A stretch of 64,000 nt of DNA from Pararge aegeria (lineage: Eukaryota; Arthropoda; Insecta; Lepidoptera; Nymphalidae), in assembly GCF_905163445.1 (NCBI RefSeq), contig NC_053195.1, positions 7,678,501-7,742,500 on the forward strand, given 5' to 3'. The notes beneath the pieces are model-generated. The model was not told the origin of the DNA. It searched no databases and saw only the letters and a list, made by a program, of their open reading frames with translations. The position numbers and the translations under genes were made by a program. Positions 32,505-43,726 of the stretch are shown piece by piece (position 1 is the stretch's first letter; every line of letters starts with the position of its first letter).

Positions 32505-32766
32505 CAGCTTCTATCTATCGCTGTGTTTTTATAAGTGGGAAGCCGAGTTCAATCCCAGGCAGGGGTTATTTGGAAATCTGAAATTGCTGATATTTCTCTG
32601 ATTTGGTCCAGTCGGTGGGAGGCATCGGCCGTGGCTTGGCGTGTTACCATCCTTACAATAAAGAAGTGCCACCATGCGTTTTACCGTTCCAGTATTATGC
32701 CGCCTAGTAACCGATTAGGCCCCGTACCACCATCTTCTGCATCATCACTGACCACCTGGTGAGCTT
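32505..32766 (+). repeat. SINE B, diverged, near full length
   Basis: The head region has 'GCTGTGTTTTTATAAGTGGG' and 'GAGTTCAATCCCAGGCAG', a damaged B box. The body has 'GGTGGGAGGCATCGGCCG' and 'CAGTATTATGCCGCC', then 'GCATCATCACTGACCACC' and 'TGGTGAGCTTGCATG'. A 20-30 bp piece between 'CCGTACCA' and 'CCATCTTC' is missing. Confidence 0.78.
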
Positions 32767-32828
32767 GCATGCTAGGATTTAAATAGAAAGTAAACCATTG
32801 AAACTTTCTATTTAGATCCCATCATGCA
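32766..32828. repeat. Imperfect hairpin, 26 bp arms
   Basis: Arms 32766-32791 and 32803-32828 pair with three mismatches across an 11 nt loop. The left arm starts in the last bases of a SINE B copy. Confidence 0.75.
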
Positions 32829-33576
32829 GGATATTCTTGGTGTCAAAAAAAGTTATGTCTGTCTCCAGAAATCGATTTCGTCCGGTAAAGGGGTTGACCC
32901 ATACATAGATTATATAATATAACAAGAAGATACATTTTCGCATTTATTAAATTGCAAGTAATGTTTTCACTTGCGAAAGCTCGTCTCTGTATTCATGTCA
33001 CTGAAAGCCCTTCAAAAAGTTCATTATAAGTCTTCTAAGACAGTGTTTCCCACTAAATTCCTCCCAGAGCTGTTATAAAGGCGATCAGTTTTCTGCACCG
33101 ATTCACTTGAACCGTATCAATTATGGTAATTCCGCGTTTAATTTCCTGAGCGAGATTAACTATACCCCCCTTTTGTAATAAATTTGATTTATCGGGCGAA
33201 GTTTTAAAATCTCAATCCCAAAACTTTATTAATGGCTTTTTATTGCGAGGCTTTATAAAACCTATTGCGCTACAAAAATAACACAACGATGAATTAAAAT
33301 ATTATTTAATTTCAGTTATTTGTCATAGTGTATTTTCTGTACGGCTTCTTTTTACTAAGAATTGCGTTCAAAAAAGATGCTTGTCGATTTAGATGTTACA
33401 ATGTTTAGTTGTAATTTCGAAAACGTTCAAGTTTGCAAAATAAAAACTCTGACTATTATTTTAACAACCTTAGCGTTGATTATCCAGAAGAAAAGAACTT
33501 CCATTAAGAGACCCATACATTTCATCATGATCTTCGCGCTAATAAGGTGATAATAACCTAATAATAATAATAAATT
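32829..33576. other. Unique stretch with possible conserved block
   Basis: No gene. The segment 33090-33270 holds several TTTAT/TAAT-type cores ('CTTTATTAATGGC', 'TTTTATTGCGAGG', 'GCTTTATAAAACC') in a GC-mixed context. It may be a regulatory element; this is inference. Confidence 0.35.
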
Positions 33577-33752
33577 TTGTTTGTGTGAAGAGCATGAATG
33601 TTTCTTAGTGTCTGGGTGTTTATGTATATTATGTATATTATTTATAAAAATATTCATCAGTCGTCTTAGTACCCATAACACAAGCTACGCTTACTTTGGG
33701 GCTAGATGGCGGTGTGTGTATTGTCGTAGTATAACTAAAAAAAAAAAAAAAA
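33577..33752 (+). repeat. SINE A, 5'-truncated, with poly-A
   Basis: Begins in the body at 'TTTGTTTGTGTGAAGAGC', passes 'AGTGTCTGGGTGTTTATG' and 'ACCCATAACACAAGCTACGC', and ends 'TGTATTGTCGTAGTATAAC' with about 16 A residues. The head is absent. Confidence 0.82.
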
Positions 33753-33835
33753 CCGGGACTTACGGCTTGACGTGCTCTCTGAAGCATGGAGATGAAAAAT
33801 CTATACCAGGTACCAGTAAAACAATTTAATATAGT

Positions 33836-34044
33836 AGTAGTACTACCACTGGGCAGCATTGTTGCAATGCTGTGATGCGGTCTGAAGCGCGTTGTTGCTG
33901 GTATTATTCCTGGCACATGAGGCTTAACACCTAAGCCTCAAATTGATGGACAGAATGCGGCATGTTGGAGGACGTGCTCCTCGCATGCGCTGTGAATTAG
34001 TGTTGTTCTGTTAAAAGGCGATGATTTTCCACTTACATAAAAAA
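33836..34044 (-). repeat. Repeat family E, copy 2
   Basis: Inverted relative to copy 1: 'CAGCATTGTTGCAATGCTG', 'CAAATTGATGGACAG' and 'GATGATTTTCCACTTA' are the complements of copy-1 blocks. Confidence 0.6.
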
Positions 34045-34952
34045 GAACCAGACCTAGATTTTGGGAAGGTAAGAAAAATACAAACATTCAAGCATTATAA
34101 TAACCGGAACCTTTGTGCTTAATGTTGTTGTTGCTCTAAGAGAGAATAAACTTCACGATGCTAGTTTCCTAACTCTGAAATGCGGTTTCGAACCGAGAAA
34201 TCGTATCTCTTTCTGTGTGTTCGGTGGTTTTCTTTTTACAACTAACCTTTAATATGATTCAATTTACCTTCCAAATTAAAACTCAACGCGACGAAAATTA
34301 AATCCACGATTCCAATTTTATATGTAGTTGTAATAGACACAGGTGGAATTGTATCTTTATGTGTTGCTTCTTCTAGCTCTAAAGACCGAAACACCGAAAC
34401 CCGTTAGAAAGCAAACTGCCGCCCTACTAGAATTAAATGCCTCAAACAATTGAATTACCTGAATTTTCTCGTCGACTTTTCGAGAACAAAAGCATTATTA
34501 AATACGTAATTATTCACATTGGCGTGCAAGGTTTTAATTCAAAGTTTCTACGTCCAATTTAATTCTAGCTGAACTAATTGACGACGTGGGTCGAATAATT
34601 TTGTTTACTGCTTTTTAAACGACCCCACCCACAGTCTTATTACGTTTTGTTGTAATTATTGTTTTTATTTCAAAAGAAAAGGTGTGGTCACTGAATGCTT
34701 AACATGGATATAATTACTGAGATAAATCATTTGTCAAGTAAGATAAAGTTTTATAACTCAATTTTCGATGGCCGTGATTACTAATTTGGTTTCCAGTTCT
34801 TTTTTCTTTAAAGTGACGTCATCATCCCAGAATCATATTATTATCACTTGATAGTAATTCTTTGACTGATCTGCTATACGTATCACGTATACTAATTACC
34901 ATAGTTGTGATCTTAATAATGGCGATGGTGGATAGAGGTATGCCAACAGACC
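34045..34952. other. Intergenic stretch, nothing recognised
   Basis: No gene or shared repeat recognised. Confidence 0.35.
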
Positions 34953-35244
34953 TATGCTTAAGTACAGCACGTTTTCTATAGCACGCCACTGCACACGGTC
35001 CTCCGCATTTCTAATCCAGCCGCTTACAAGATTCGCGAGATCATCCACGAAACGTTCCAGCCCGGTCATCCCATACTGCTTTTACCGGATCGCGATCTCC
35101 ACTGCAGATCGCGTCTGCGCAACGGCCATCGGTTCTAGGACAGAAATAACCCGCCCATTGTCACTTCAGCCAGCCCATTCTTCGGGCTATGTCGGTGACT
35201 TTAGTTTTCCTACTTATTCTTTCATTACGAATTTCGTCCCTCAG
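34953..35244 (-). pseudogene. Non-LTR reverse transcriptase C-terminal remnant
   Basis: Read on the minus strand it starts LRDEIRNERISRKTKVTDIA, then GWLK, a stop, QWAGY and RTDGR. After frame changes it gives AEDRVQWRAIENVLY. This order (TKVTDIA, KWQWAGH-like, RTDGR, then DRxxWR) is the familiar C-terminal end of lepidopteran 'endonuclease-reverse transcriptase' LINE proteins, probably RTE-type. At least one stop and two frame changes make it dead. The 100-codon plus-strand frame here (34954-35256) is a shadow. Confidence 0.78.
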
Positions 35245-35252
35245 AGAAAATC

Positions 35253-36799
35253 CTAACAAAACAAAAATAAATTTACTGACCAGCTCCAAAGCCGGAGTCA
35301 ATTACATATCTAGAAGATTAATAAAAATGTAAAAGACCGATTTCTTGTGTATAGCTCCAAATAAATTAAAGTAAATCAAGAGTTAATTGTCAATATTAAA
35401 CTCACAATGGAATTTGAGCAACTGCGACCCCTCACGCTGAAACCTTTACATTCTGCGCTTTTGAGATAGTACAAAGATTAAGAGATCCAAATGTCTAAAC
35501 ATTTACTGTAATAAAAAATGGCAGGTGCCATCGGTTTTTGATTTTGAGACCTGTATATTCATTAATGGTTTCTCTCTAAACTCGGAATTTATTTCAGTTA
35601 CATCAAATTTGACCAAATTTACGTCATAAAATGCAGTTATTTTTTACGAGTGCGTAAAAAATAGCTTGGATCATCAAAGAAATTTAAAAGTAGCACAAGA
35701 AAAATGTATAAATTCCACCTATTAAAAATTCATTAACAATGATTAATAACTTGCTAGCAAACATAGATTAATATCGACACGCGTCAGCAATAAAAATACT
35801 TAACCCTACCTATTCTTTGTATTAAAGGCTTGTTCGAATTAATCAAATCACTCTCTCGATTCTTATCTTAGAGAGTATCTTTAAAATTAGAGCAGGAGGG
35901 AACGTCAATTGTTTTCTCTCGCCCACGATAAATGCCCAAGCCGTTGTTATTTTTTATATAAGGCATATTGTATGGAATAGATAGATATAACGGATTGTAA
36001 TCATCTCATTGTGTGAGCTAAGATGTATCTGTGGTTGCTGCGATGTTGTTTGAAAGTTTTAGCTAAGATTTTTAACACCTTTATAAAAGAGGAAGCCTAG
36101 CAGTTTATTCATGAGAATAAATTGTTGATTATTATTAAATTGATGAACATTATTTAAACAATAATAAAAACCCAGCATTTATTAGCTAAAATTTTTTTTA
36201 AACCAACTGGATATTTCGAACCTGTTACTCTCCGAAAATCACGGCCTGAGTGAATTAGCAAATTTTTTACATTTTATAAAAAAAATATTTAAGAATATAT
36301 TCATTTGAACCAAATTAGTAGAGTTCATCAGGTGTAAAAAACATTATATCTTATTTTTAACTTTCAAAGACCGCTTTTGACGCCCGTTTTGCCACCATTT
36401 CATCTACTTCATAGCTCTACACTAATATAACTACATTCAAATTAAGAGTGGTGGGTGGTAGGTACTTAATTAATCTTATAAGCCAGCACTCATTATCATA
36501 TTCTCAATTATCACTGCAACTGATGATGTAACTATATCAGAAATATAACAATATAAATTAAAACACAAGAAAACCATAGCGAACAAAACTTTACTATCGA
36601 CTCACTATTCACCCGACCTGATAAAACAACATGTGTTTCTTCACCTAACGAATCTTCCAAGCATAATGAGTACAACAATGTAAAGTGGGGCCGTATTTAC
36701 ATAATGTCAACTAAGTAGGTGTAGGAGTGTCGCGGGATACTCGAACATCATTAATCGAACGCTGGAATGCTATTGTTGTTTTTCGACTGGTGCTTTTGA
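35253..36799. other. Unique stretch, nothing recognised
   Basis: AT-rich DNA without recognised gene or repeat; the following tandem array may begin shortly before its end. Confidence 0.35.
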
Positions 36800-37510
36800 T
36801 TGTGTGATTATGATTCGATGGAATCCTTGTTCTATTGACTATAGGATTATTTTGAAATGCATTGCTGTGCTTCTTCGCCAAGACTTGTTCTTGCTCATGC
36901 TTATTTAACAGATAACAGCATTTCTTACTCACGACTCTAGATAAAATAATCATGCAGCTTATTTATACTCTCTATTCTGAATCCTTGTTCCCCTAACTAT
37001 AAGATTATCGTTATATGCATTGCTATGCCTCTTTGCCAAACTAGTTCTTACTCATGCTTATTTAACAGCAATGCAATATAGAGTCGTAATAAAGTTTTTC
37101 TTTACTACGGGTCTATATTTATTTATATATTATAAATTAATAAATATAATATACAACTTATTTTAATTTTTTATTTAAATCCTTTTTACATTGACTATAA
37201 GTTTATTAAGAAATGCATTCCTATGCCTCTTTGCCAACACATGCTCTTACCCTTACTTTTACAACTTTATGATTCTTTCTCATGCCTCTATATCAAAAAT
37301 GCAGCTTATTATCTGGACGTCTGATATTTTTCGAGTAGCAACTCGATAAAAGGGTTATATTTTATATGTTTTTTCTTTTGTAATTATGATTGATGGCATC
37401 CTTGTACTATTGACTTTAGAATGATTGTTTATGCCCTTTTGCTAAGACTTGTTCTTACTTATGCAATGCCTAATAAATAGATATGCAGCCTATTTAACTT
37501 ATTGTTCACA
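36800..37510. repeat. Four-unit degenerate direct-repeat array
   Basis: Four diverged units start near 36821, 36979, 37179 and 37396, spaced about 158, 200 and 217 bp. Each has, in order, 'AATCCTTGTTCTATTGACTA', a variable 'TATAGGATTATT' block, 'AAATGCATTGCTATGCC', 'CTCTTTGCCAA', 'CTTGTTCTTACTCATGC' and 'TATTTAACAG'. Most also have 'ATGCAGCTTATTT' near the end. Units 1 and 4 also share the lead-in 'GTAATTATGATT'. No terminal repeats, tRNA head or coding frame is present. Confidence 0.8.
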
Positions 37511-39309
37511 ATTTTTTTTTTCGATTATATGATGATATATAAATGATACTATTTAGTATGTTTATTTCTTTGAGCATACGACTGTGTTATTCATATTTAT
37601 GAATTAAGTTGTCTCTAGAATTACTTTGAAACTAATTTCAAGCCTTGAATTGATTAGGGCTGAGGTAACTGGGAACACCATCCAACCTAACACTGCCATC
37701 TATGATATTCTAAGGTTGAGTTTAAACTTCCAATAAATGAATATGCTTGGGAATATTTTCCAATAAATAAAAATGCTATAGGTGAGCTGAATATAGGCAT
37801 ATATTCAGACTCCTCATCTAGAATACTCAAAATACCTCAGCGATCAGCTAATGATAGAGGCAGTGAATGTATTATATTTACAGCTTGGATAGTTATTATA
37901 TAAAAAAGCACTTTAGTATCTTATATAAATGGAAACAAAAGTAGTAGTTTTAAAAAAATATCAGTCTTTCATGAGTTTTTATAAGCAAGCGTCCAGATCG
38001 ATACAGACAAAATGTCTCTGGACTTCTATCGAGAAACCCTGCTGTGCACTGGGGAAATATAACAATGGAAGTAAATAAATTAAGTAACTACAGGTAAATT
38101 TAATTTATAGCGTGGTATGGATCCAAAGATACTTTAGTATTATAGTTTATGAGTTGAATGGTGGCTAAGGTCACCGTTGTAAAGTCTGTTATCAAACGAA
38201 TGCGTTGGTGGACAATATTGACTTACGAGTAAGTTGGTATCTGGATAGTTACGAGTATCTTACTTAAATTTCACTTGTCATTAAGCTTCTAGGCATTATT
38301 AAAAAGTTTTTTATGATTTCTTAGGAATTTATACAAATTAGAAAAAGGGTATTACTAGGAGTAGCATAGGTTTAAAACCAAGACAAAGTCGCCTGGAAAC
38401 TTAGCTACCCAGACAAAGCGGTTAAAGTCATAACACCCTTCTATTTGCGTCAGATTACAAAACAAGACTGTCAAGTCGGCGTTGAAAAAATCGTTAATTT
38501 AACTATCAGTTCCTACTCAGGTTTTGTATTTAGTAATAAATTAAGATAGTTAAATAAAGAGTAAATCACTTTCATCTGTTGTCTGACGGTGTTAGATTAC
38601 AGTTTATCCTGTTATTTATAGCTAACTATCTTATCGACTTTACTGCGGAAAAGATTAGGTTTCATTTTCAATACTTTTATATTTCAATGGTAAGAGCGGT
38701 ATACTCCTCACTTACGGATCGTCGTTTTGAATTCCGCATAGATATTTCAGGTTTAACTGTAAGACCTAGTTATATTCTATAAAAATAATCTGTTATCGAC
38801 GGCGGGCTAACAACTCAATAAATTAAATGTAACTTAGGTCTCCTAAACATGATCGCTAAAAATAAGTCTCCTAAGTAAACTCAGTGTACCTCGCCCGCGA
38901 TTAATAGAGCGACGATCACAGTATATCTACGTTATCGCAGATTGTGAAGAAGAATCAGAATTACCTACATAGCGACGAGTTGGGAAGCTAAAATAGCAGT
39001 AGGCAGTACACAAGGGTCGTAAATCCAATTGAAGTTTAGATCCAATACGCAGAGTTCGTAGACCTCACACTAGTAGGACAGTTGTTATGAAACGAATTGG
39101 AAACAACTGCTGACACAAAACCACGAAGTATGGGAATCCCATTAAAAGTCTGTGTTTTATGATGTTCATCGACTATGGTGATAAAATTAATATTGAATGA
39201 TTAAATAATAAAGTTGTCACGCAAATTGACATTTTAAGTATTGCTGCGTAACATTTAGTTTTTTAAATTTTTTCGTATATTTAAAGCTGTTTGTTCGTAC
39301 TTCAACGCG
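37511..39309. other. Unique stretch, nothing recognised
   Basis: No recognised repeat or gene. Confidence 0.35.
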
Positions 39310-39425
39310 TTTATCTGGAACTGAAACTGATTTGAAAAATTCTTTCAAAATTGGATAGCCTATGTATCGAGAAAGGCTGTAGGCTATAGCATCAAGAGGA
39401 GCATCGCTCCAATGAAGAATGTTTC
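39310..39425 (+). repeat. 'GGCTGTAGGCTATA' repeat, copy 1
   Basis: Shares with the inverted copy at 48600-48712 the order 'GAAAAATTCTTTC.AAATTGG', 'ATAGCC', 'CGA.AA' and a 'GGCTATA' block. A dispersed lepidopteran repeat of unknown class. Confidence 0.5.
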
Positions 39426-40127
39426 AAATTCAGATTTTTTTTAAAGTGAAACTTTTATTACATCGTCTCAGAATTTTTCAACTGTATGTTGATGTCGCGT
39501 GACAGTCAGCCACGGAGTAGGGATAAAGTAAGGTGCTCGTCAGAGCAGCCGAGGCCAATATGGCGGCGCCTATAGTTCGTATCAGCTGACCGTGTGGATT
39601 ATAGACTAACACTCAATGTGCCAGTGCTCCATAATTTATATAACTTTTATAAACTGTGAAACTCATGATGAAGATGGAATTGATAATAGAATGATTGAAA
39701 ATAATTGATAAATAGATCAAAATGACTAAACGATTATAAAATATTGTTTTCACTTTTTTATTATGTGTATATCATCTAAATAATTGTTAAGTATTATTTA
39801 TGTTGTACTCTAAAACACAGAGTTTAATAAAAACATTAATTATCATTTCCATTTTCCAAGTATAAAATTAAGATAGTTGAAGCGATTTTTAAACCCTAAA
39901 TGGAATATATTTTTTTAATTAAATGTCTATAATGCGGAATAAAGTTTGACTTTTGCCGCGGTTTCATAAAACCATATAAACCTTTTTTCGTTTTAAGAGC
40001 TTCCGCTTAGTGCGCTTCGTAAACTGTTAACGTTTCGATACAATCATGTATCACAAAATTGTGTTACTTTCAAATGTCTAAAAAAAAGTCCGCGATAGGA
40101 TATGTCTATCTTTTAAAGTTGACTTAA
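39426..40127. other. Intergenic stretch with short GC-rich patch
   Basis: No gene called. At 39520-39600 there is a GC-rich patch with 'GGCCAATATGGCGGCGCC', reminiscent of Pleiohomeotic/YY1-type sites; promoter or insulator function would be speculation. Confidence 0.35.
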
Positions 40128-40162
40128 ACGCGGACGAAGTAGCGAGGGACCGCTTGTTGATA
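40128..40162 (+). mobile_element. Helitron-like 3' end scrap
   Basis: 'AACGCGGACGAAGTAGCG' followed by 'AGGGACCGCTTGT' resembles the GC-rich 3' end of the Helitron group, with the terminal CTAG altered. Confidence 0.4.
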
Positions 40163-40315
40163 TATAAGTTCAAGTTTTTCATCTGAAGTTTCGTATCGCT
40201 TTAAAAATGTTATGGGTCTAATCAATGTGCAGTTGTTTATAATCATATTAATAGTATTTATTCCATATCTAAATAGGATATTTGGAATCTTACAATATTT
40301 CTTGAACCTCTTGTC

Positions 40316-40404
40316 ATCATCATCTCAACTGATTGACAGCCACTGCTGGACATAGGTCTTTTGTAGGGCGTTCCAAACTCCACGATTCTGGGCCGCTTGT
40401 TTTC
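40316..40404 (-). pseudogene. RTE-type LINE C-terminus and GAT tail
   Basis: The minus strand reads NRGVWNALQKTYVQQWLSIS and a stop codon at 40325-40327, followed by GATGATGATGA. 'KTYVQQW.SI' just before a stop and a GAT tail is characteristic of lepidopteran RTE-type reverse transcriptases. Upstream it is cut by a SINE B starting at about 40410. Confidence 0.75.
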
Positions 40405-40409
40405 AGAAC

Positions 40410-40612
40410 CTCTAGTGGTGTGGTGGGAGGCTTTGGCCGTGGCTAGTTACCACCCTAAAGACAAAGAGGTGCCGCTAAGCGATTTAGTGTTTCGGTGCGA
40501 TTTTCCGCAGAAACCGTTTAGGGGTATGACTACCATACTCCCTACATACCATACACCAGGTGAGATTGCAGTCAAGGGCTAAGTTGTAGTGGAATAAAAA
40601 AAAACCTCTGCC
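40410..40612 (+). repeat. SINE B, head-truncated
   Basis: 'GGTGGGAGGCTTTGGCCGTG', 'GGTGCCGCTAAGCGATTTAG', 'AGAAACCGTTTAGGGG', 'CACCAGGTGAGATTGCAGTC' and an A-rich tail at 40596-40605. Part of the later body is deleted between 'CTCCCTA' and 'CACCAGG'. Confidence 0.82.
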
Positions 40613-40637
40613 ACTTGAAACGAAATGTTTGTATTGA

Positions 40638-40783
40638 TTATTTTTGTATGATATAGAGTATTTATGTATACATAATTCATAAAAATATTCATCAGTCATC
40701 TTAGTACCCATAACACAAGCTACGCTTACTTTGGGGCTAGGTGGCGATGTGTGTATTGTCGTAGTATATTTATTTTATTTTAT
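40638..40783 (+). repeat. SINE A, 3' half
   Basis: 'AGTATTTATGTATACATAA', 'CATCAGTCATCTTAGTACCC', 'ACACAAGCTACGCTTACTTT', 'GGCGATGTGTGTATTGTCG' and a TTTTA-rich tail. It follows SINE B by about 25 bp. Confidence 0.82.
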
Positions 40784-41717
40784 TTGTATTGATAAAGTAC
40801 TATGATTGCTATTCGCTGAAACAATAATCACAATCAAAACACTTTGTTCGAACGGCAGGTTAAAAAATGGTTTCCGATAAGGCACGAGCGCATCTGCTTT
40901 GCATTTGCATAGCCACTGATTGGGACGCAAGATTAATCCCCATCATATTTTTTGTCTTGATCATCATTTATACGCAATCAGGCGAATGGAGGAGAAAAAA
41001 AATGATCATTATCATACTTCAGCCCTTAAGCATTTTTTTCAGATGCCAAACAAAGGGGTGCTTGTTTGTTATTAGGTTAGGGGCGATAATGTAATGCAAT
41101 TACGTTTTTTTTGGTGTAAAAAAACCCAAAAAATCATTATTCAAATCCGCCAGCTGAACAAACTGGGAATCGTGATTAGGATTTATTATTAGGTTAAAAT
41201 AAAGCAACGCTTTAGTTAATTCATCAACCGAAATTTTCCAAATGATGCTTTGGTAGATTATTTAAAATTTGGAACGTCGACGAGGAACCTCCCAGAAGAT
41301 ATTTTCTTCTTCTTCTTTTGATTTATGGCTTTAAAATTAAACTTAATAATATTAATACGTGGCAATGATCACTGGTGACAGACGTGGCGAAAACGTGGAT
41401 AACAAATTAGTTTTAACTTAGCATAGTCTGTGCTCTATGCCCTTCGGTTAGTAGTTTAATCTCCAATAACTAACCCGTATTTAGCAAAATAAATATTTCA
41501 TTTAATTTCATTTCAGTGTCATTAAGGGAGGAGTTGTCCCACGACAAGGAGATTCCTAGAAATAAGTTGGATATAATATTTATCTCAGAAATTCATAGAG
41601 AGTATTAGTATGTTATTATTTTTGATTGTCTTTTTGCATCGTAATAATTTTCTTTTTCTTTTTTTTTATTATTTTGTAGACCTAAATTTATGTTTGTAAT
41701 TATTGTTAAGTTATAAG
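40784..41717. other. Unique stretch with candidate regulatory block
   Basis: Block 40840-41095 has an octamer 'ATTTGCAT' (40903-40910), a 'TAATCC' core (40934-40939) and several GATAA/ATCATT motifs. The 75-codon frame in it has no recognised domain. From about 41504 onward the DNA may belong to the family H element that follows. Confidence 0.35.
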
Positions 41718-41776
41718 GACGTAGTGTTTGTATTATATTTATTATTTATACCCATAGAGTATGCAAACACTACGTC
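41718..41776. repeat. Inverted repeat, 13 bp arms, 33 nt loop
   Basis: 'GACGTAGTGTTTG' (41718-41730) and 'CAAACACTACGTC' (41764-41776) are perfect complements. The right arm adjoins family H sequence. Confidence 0.75.
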
Positions 41777-41779
41777 AGA

Positions 41780-42040
41780 CCATGTCGCTGCCGGTCCGCG
41801 AAAACCCGTGACCTTTGGTCCCTACTGAAAATCAGCGTTGTAGTATTCCTTGGCATTTACTGCCATGGTGCTGCGGCACAGAGCTGAGTAGGTGACCCGT
41901 TGACCACAACGAAGCAACATACGCCTAAATTATTATATACTTATATTTTTTTTCTTTTTCTCTGTCCTCTTGTAGTATGTTGTAATTTATTTATTTATTG
42001 TGGTTAATAAATATTTTTATTGTTATTATTATTATTATTA
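41780..42040 (+). repeat. Repeat family H with (ATT)n tail
   Basis: 'CCTACTGAAAATCAGCGTTG', 'CCTTGGC.TTTACTGCCATGG', 'GTGCTGC.GCACAGAGCTGAG' are found inverted at 57517-57604. The 3' side has 'GGTTAATAAATATTTTTATT' and an (ATT)n run to about 42040, as expected of a non-LTR 3' end. Confidence 0.6.
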
Positions 42041-42067
42041 CAGATGTGAGATTCACGTTTCAAAATT

Positions 42068-42351
42068 TAACGGCCCGTTACAGGACCTCCTTTCAAAATA
42101 AGAAGGGTTTAAACTCTTGTCCACCACGCTTGCCAAGTTAGTATTGGTAGTATGCACACTCCTTTGAGAACACAATAAAGAACTCTTATGCACGCCAGTT
42201 TCTTTGTCCTTCGCCGTTAAAACCTACTGAAATTTTGATTGCTTAAATTTAAAACGCATATAACTCCGAAAAGTTAGAGATGCGTACAGGGGATCGAACT
42301 GGGTACCCCCGATAGGGATGCCGAAGCTCTAACTACTAGGTTATCACCGCT
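42068..42351 (-). repeat. SINE C, full-length but diverged
   Basis: 'GGACCTCCTTTCAAAATAAG', 'CTTGTCCACCACGCTTGCC', 'CCTTTGAGAACACAATAAAG', 'AACTCCGAAAAGTTAGAG' and the inverted head 'ACTACTAGGTTATCACCGC'. The GAT tail is gone. Confidence 0.8.
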
Positions 42352-42453
42352 TACAAGTCATGCCTAGTTATTCTTATTTGAAAAGAATATTTCAATGCAC
42401 ATTATATATAAAAATAAGCATTGCATTAAAACATTATCAAAAATATTGGTGAA

Positions 42454-42632
42454 CTAGCTGTCGCCTGCGTTTTTCGTTCGAGTTTATTACGGGTTTTTGA
42501 AAATCCCGAGAGAACCGTTGGCTTTTCTGGGATAAAAATTGCCTCATTTCACTCTCCGTTCTTTCAAATTACTTTATGCCAAAAATCAAGTAGTTAGGAT
42601 AATGAAGAAGGACAAATAAACAAACGCATGAA
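42454..42632 (-). mobile_element. Helitron-like fragment, 3' end kept
   Basis: Begins with CTAG (42454-42457) then 'CTGTCGCCTGCGTTTTTCG', the inverted 3' end. 'CCCGAGAGAACC', 'TGGGATAAAAATTGCC' and 'ATGCCAAAAATCAAGTAG' match the inner part of the 26810 element. The 5' end is not intact. Confidence 0.55.
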
Positions 42633-42711
42633 AAAATAAACAAACAAATGTTTTAAAGAAGGAAGTACTGTTTTAAATCAAAAAAAAATATTAAAAGTGA
42701 AATATCATAAA

Positions 42712-42947
42712 TAAAATAAATAAATATACTACGACAATTCACACATCGCCATCTAGCCACAAAGTAACCGTAGCTTGTGTTATGGGTATGAATATTTTAA
42801 TAAGTAATATTAAAACCAAATTATAGTAATCAGATATAAGCACCCAGACACTGAAAAATAATCATGTTCATCGCACAAACATTTTCAGTGGGAATCAGCC
42901 TTGGACTCAGAAAGCAGGGTCGCTGCTTATTGCGCCAATCGGCCGTC
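42712..42947 (-). repeat. SINE A, near full length
   Basis: Opens 'AATAAATATACTACGACAAT', then 'CATCGCCATCTAGCCAC', 'AAGCACCCAGACACTG' and the inverted head 'GCGCCAATCGGCCGTC'. The B-box region is partly deleted ('GTGGGAATCAGCC'). Confidence 0.85.
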
Positions 42948-43726
42948 AAAGATATAATCAATGAAACAATTGAAGGATGATTTTGATTTGTCATTTACAA
43001 TCTTGTAATATTTTTAAGGTTAATTTCTGTAAGAGCACTAGTACGGTAAAATAATAACCGACAATTGCCCTTACAAACAATAATACAACTGGGTCCCCTA
43101 AGAACAGATGAGAGAAATTCATAAACTGACTTATCACTTCATCTCGCAACAGTAACAACCCTTCTCGACAGGGCATCATTAGACGGAATAAGACCATTAG
43201 CAGTCCTTTCTCTTAGCGACCATGAAAGGGTTAAATCGGCCCTTTGGCACAATGGCTTTATTCTATTACAGCCGGTTACACGCGCGATGTAATAAATATG
43301 AATGTTGAACGACGTGGATTATGCTCCTTTGCCGGGGGTCAAAATATTTAAATGCGACTGAACAATTTGTGTAGGGTTAATTGTCTGGGCTTTATGAAGT
43401 TCTGCGTGGTTCTGCAGCTTCTAATGAACAACTTAGTATAGAAGCAGATATTTATGGGGTTATTTATTATGTTCTGTGGCCTAAAAATCTACTTTCCAGT
43501 TTACCAGAAAATAACATTTGATAATTTAAGGTCTTTGTCATCTCAACCGATAAAGGCTTAGATTAAAGGCTTTTCATAATACGAAGTTTGAGTATATTGC
43601 TTTTCTTAAATCAGTCCTTATTTCGACCAGCTTTAGATTTTTTGAGCGGATGACGTCTTTTTACTTAGAAGGGTTTCCTGCCATTTAAGATCTATTGGGC
43701 ACTTTGGAAGTCGCCAATCTTCACGG
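42948..43726. other. Unique stretch with GC-balanced block
   Basis: The block 43160-43400 is GC-balanced ('ACAGCCGGTTACACGCGCG', 'CTCCTTTGCCGGGGGTC') with TAAT/TTTAT cores. A candidate conserved non-coding element; no gene seen. Confidence 0.4.

Noticed and set aside
34954..35256. 100-codon plus-strand reading frame
   Set aside because: It is antisense to a clear non-LTR reverse transcriptase remnant on the minus strand.
36711..36953. 80-codon minus-strand reading frame overlapping the array
   Set aside because: It crosses unit 1 of the degenerate array, and the other units do not keep the frame.
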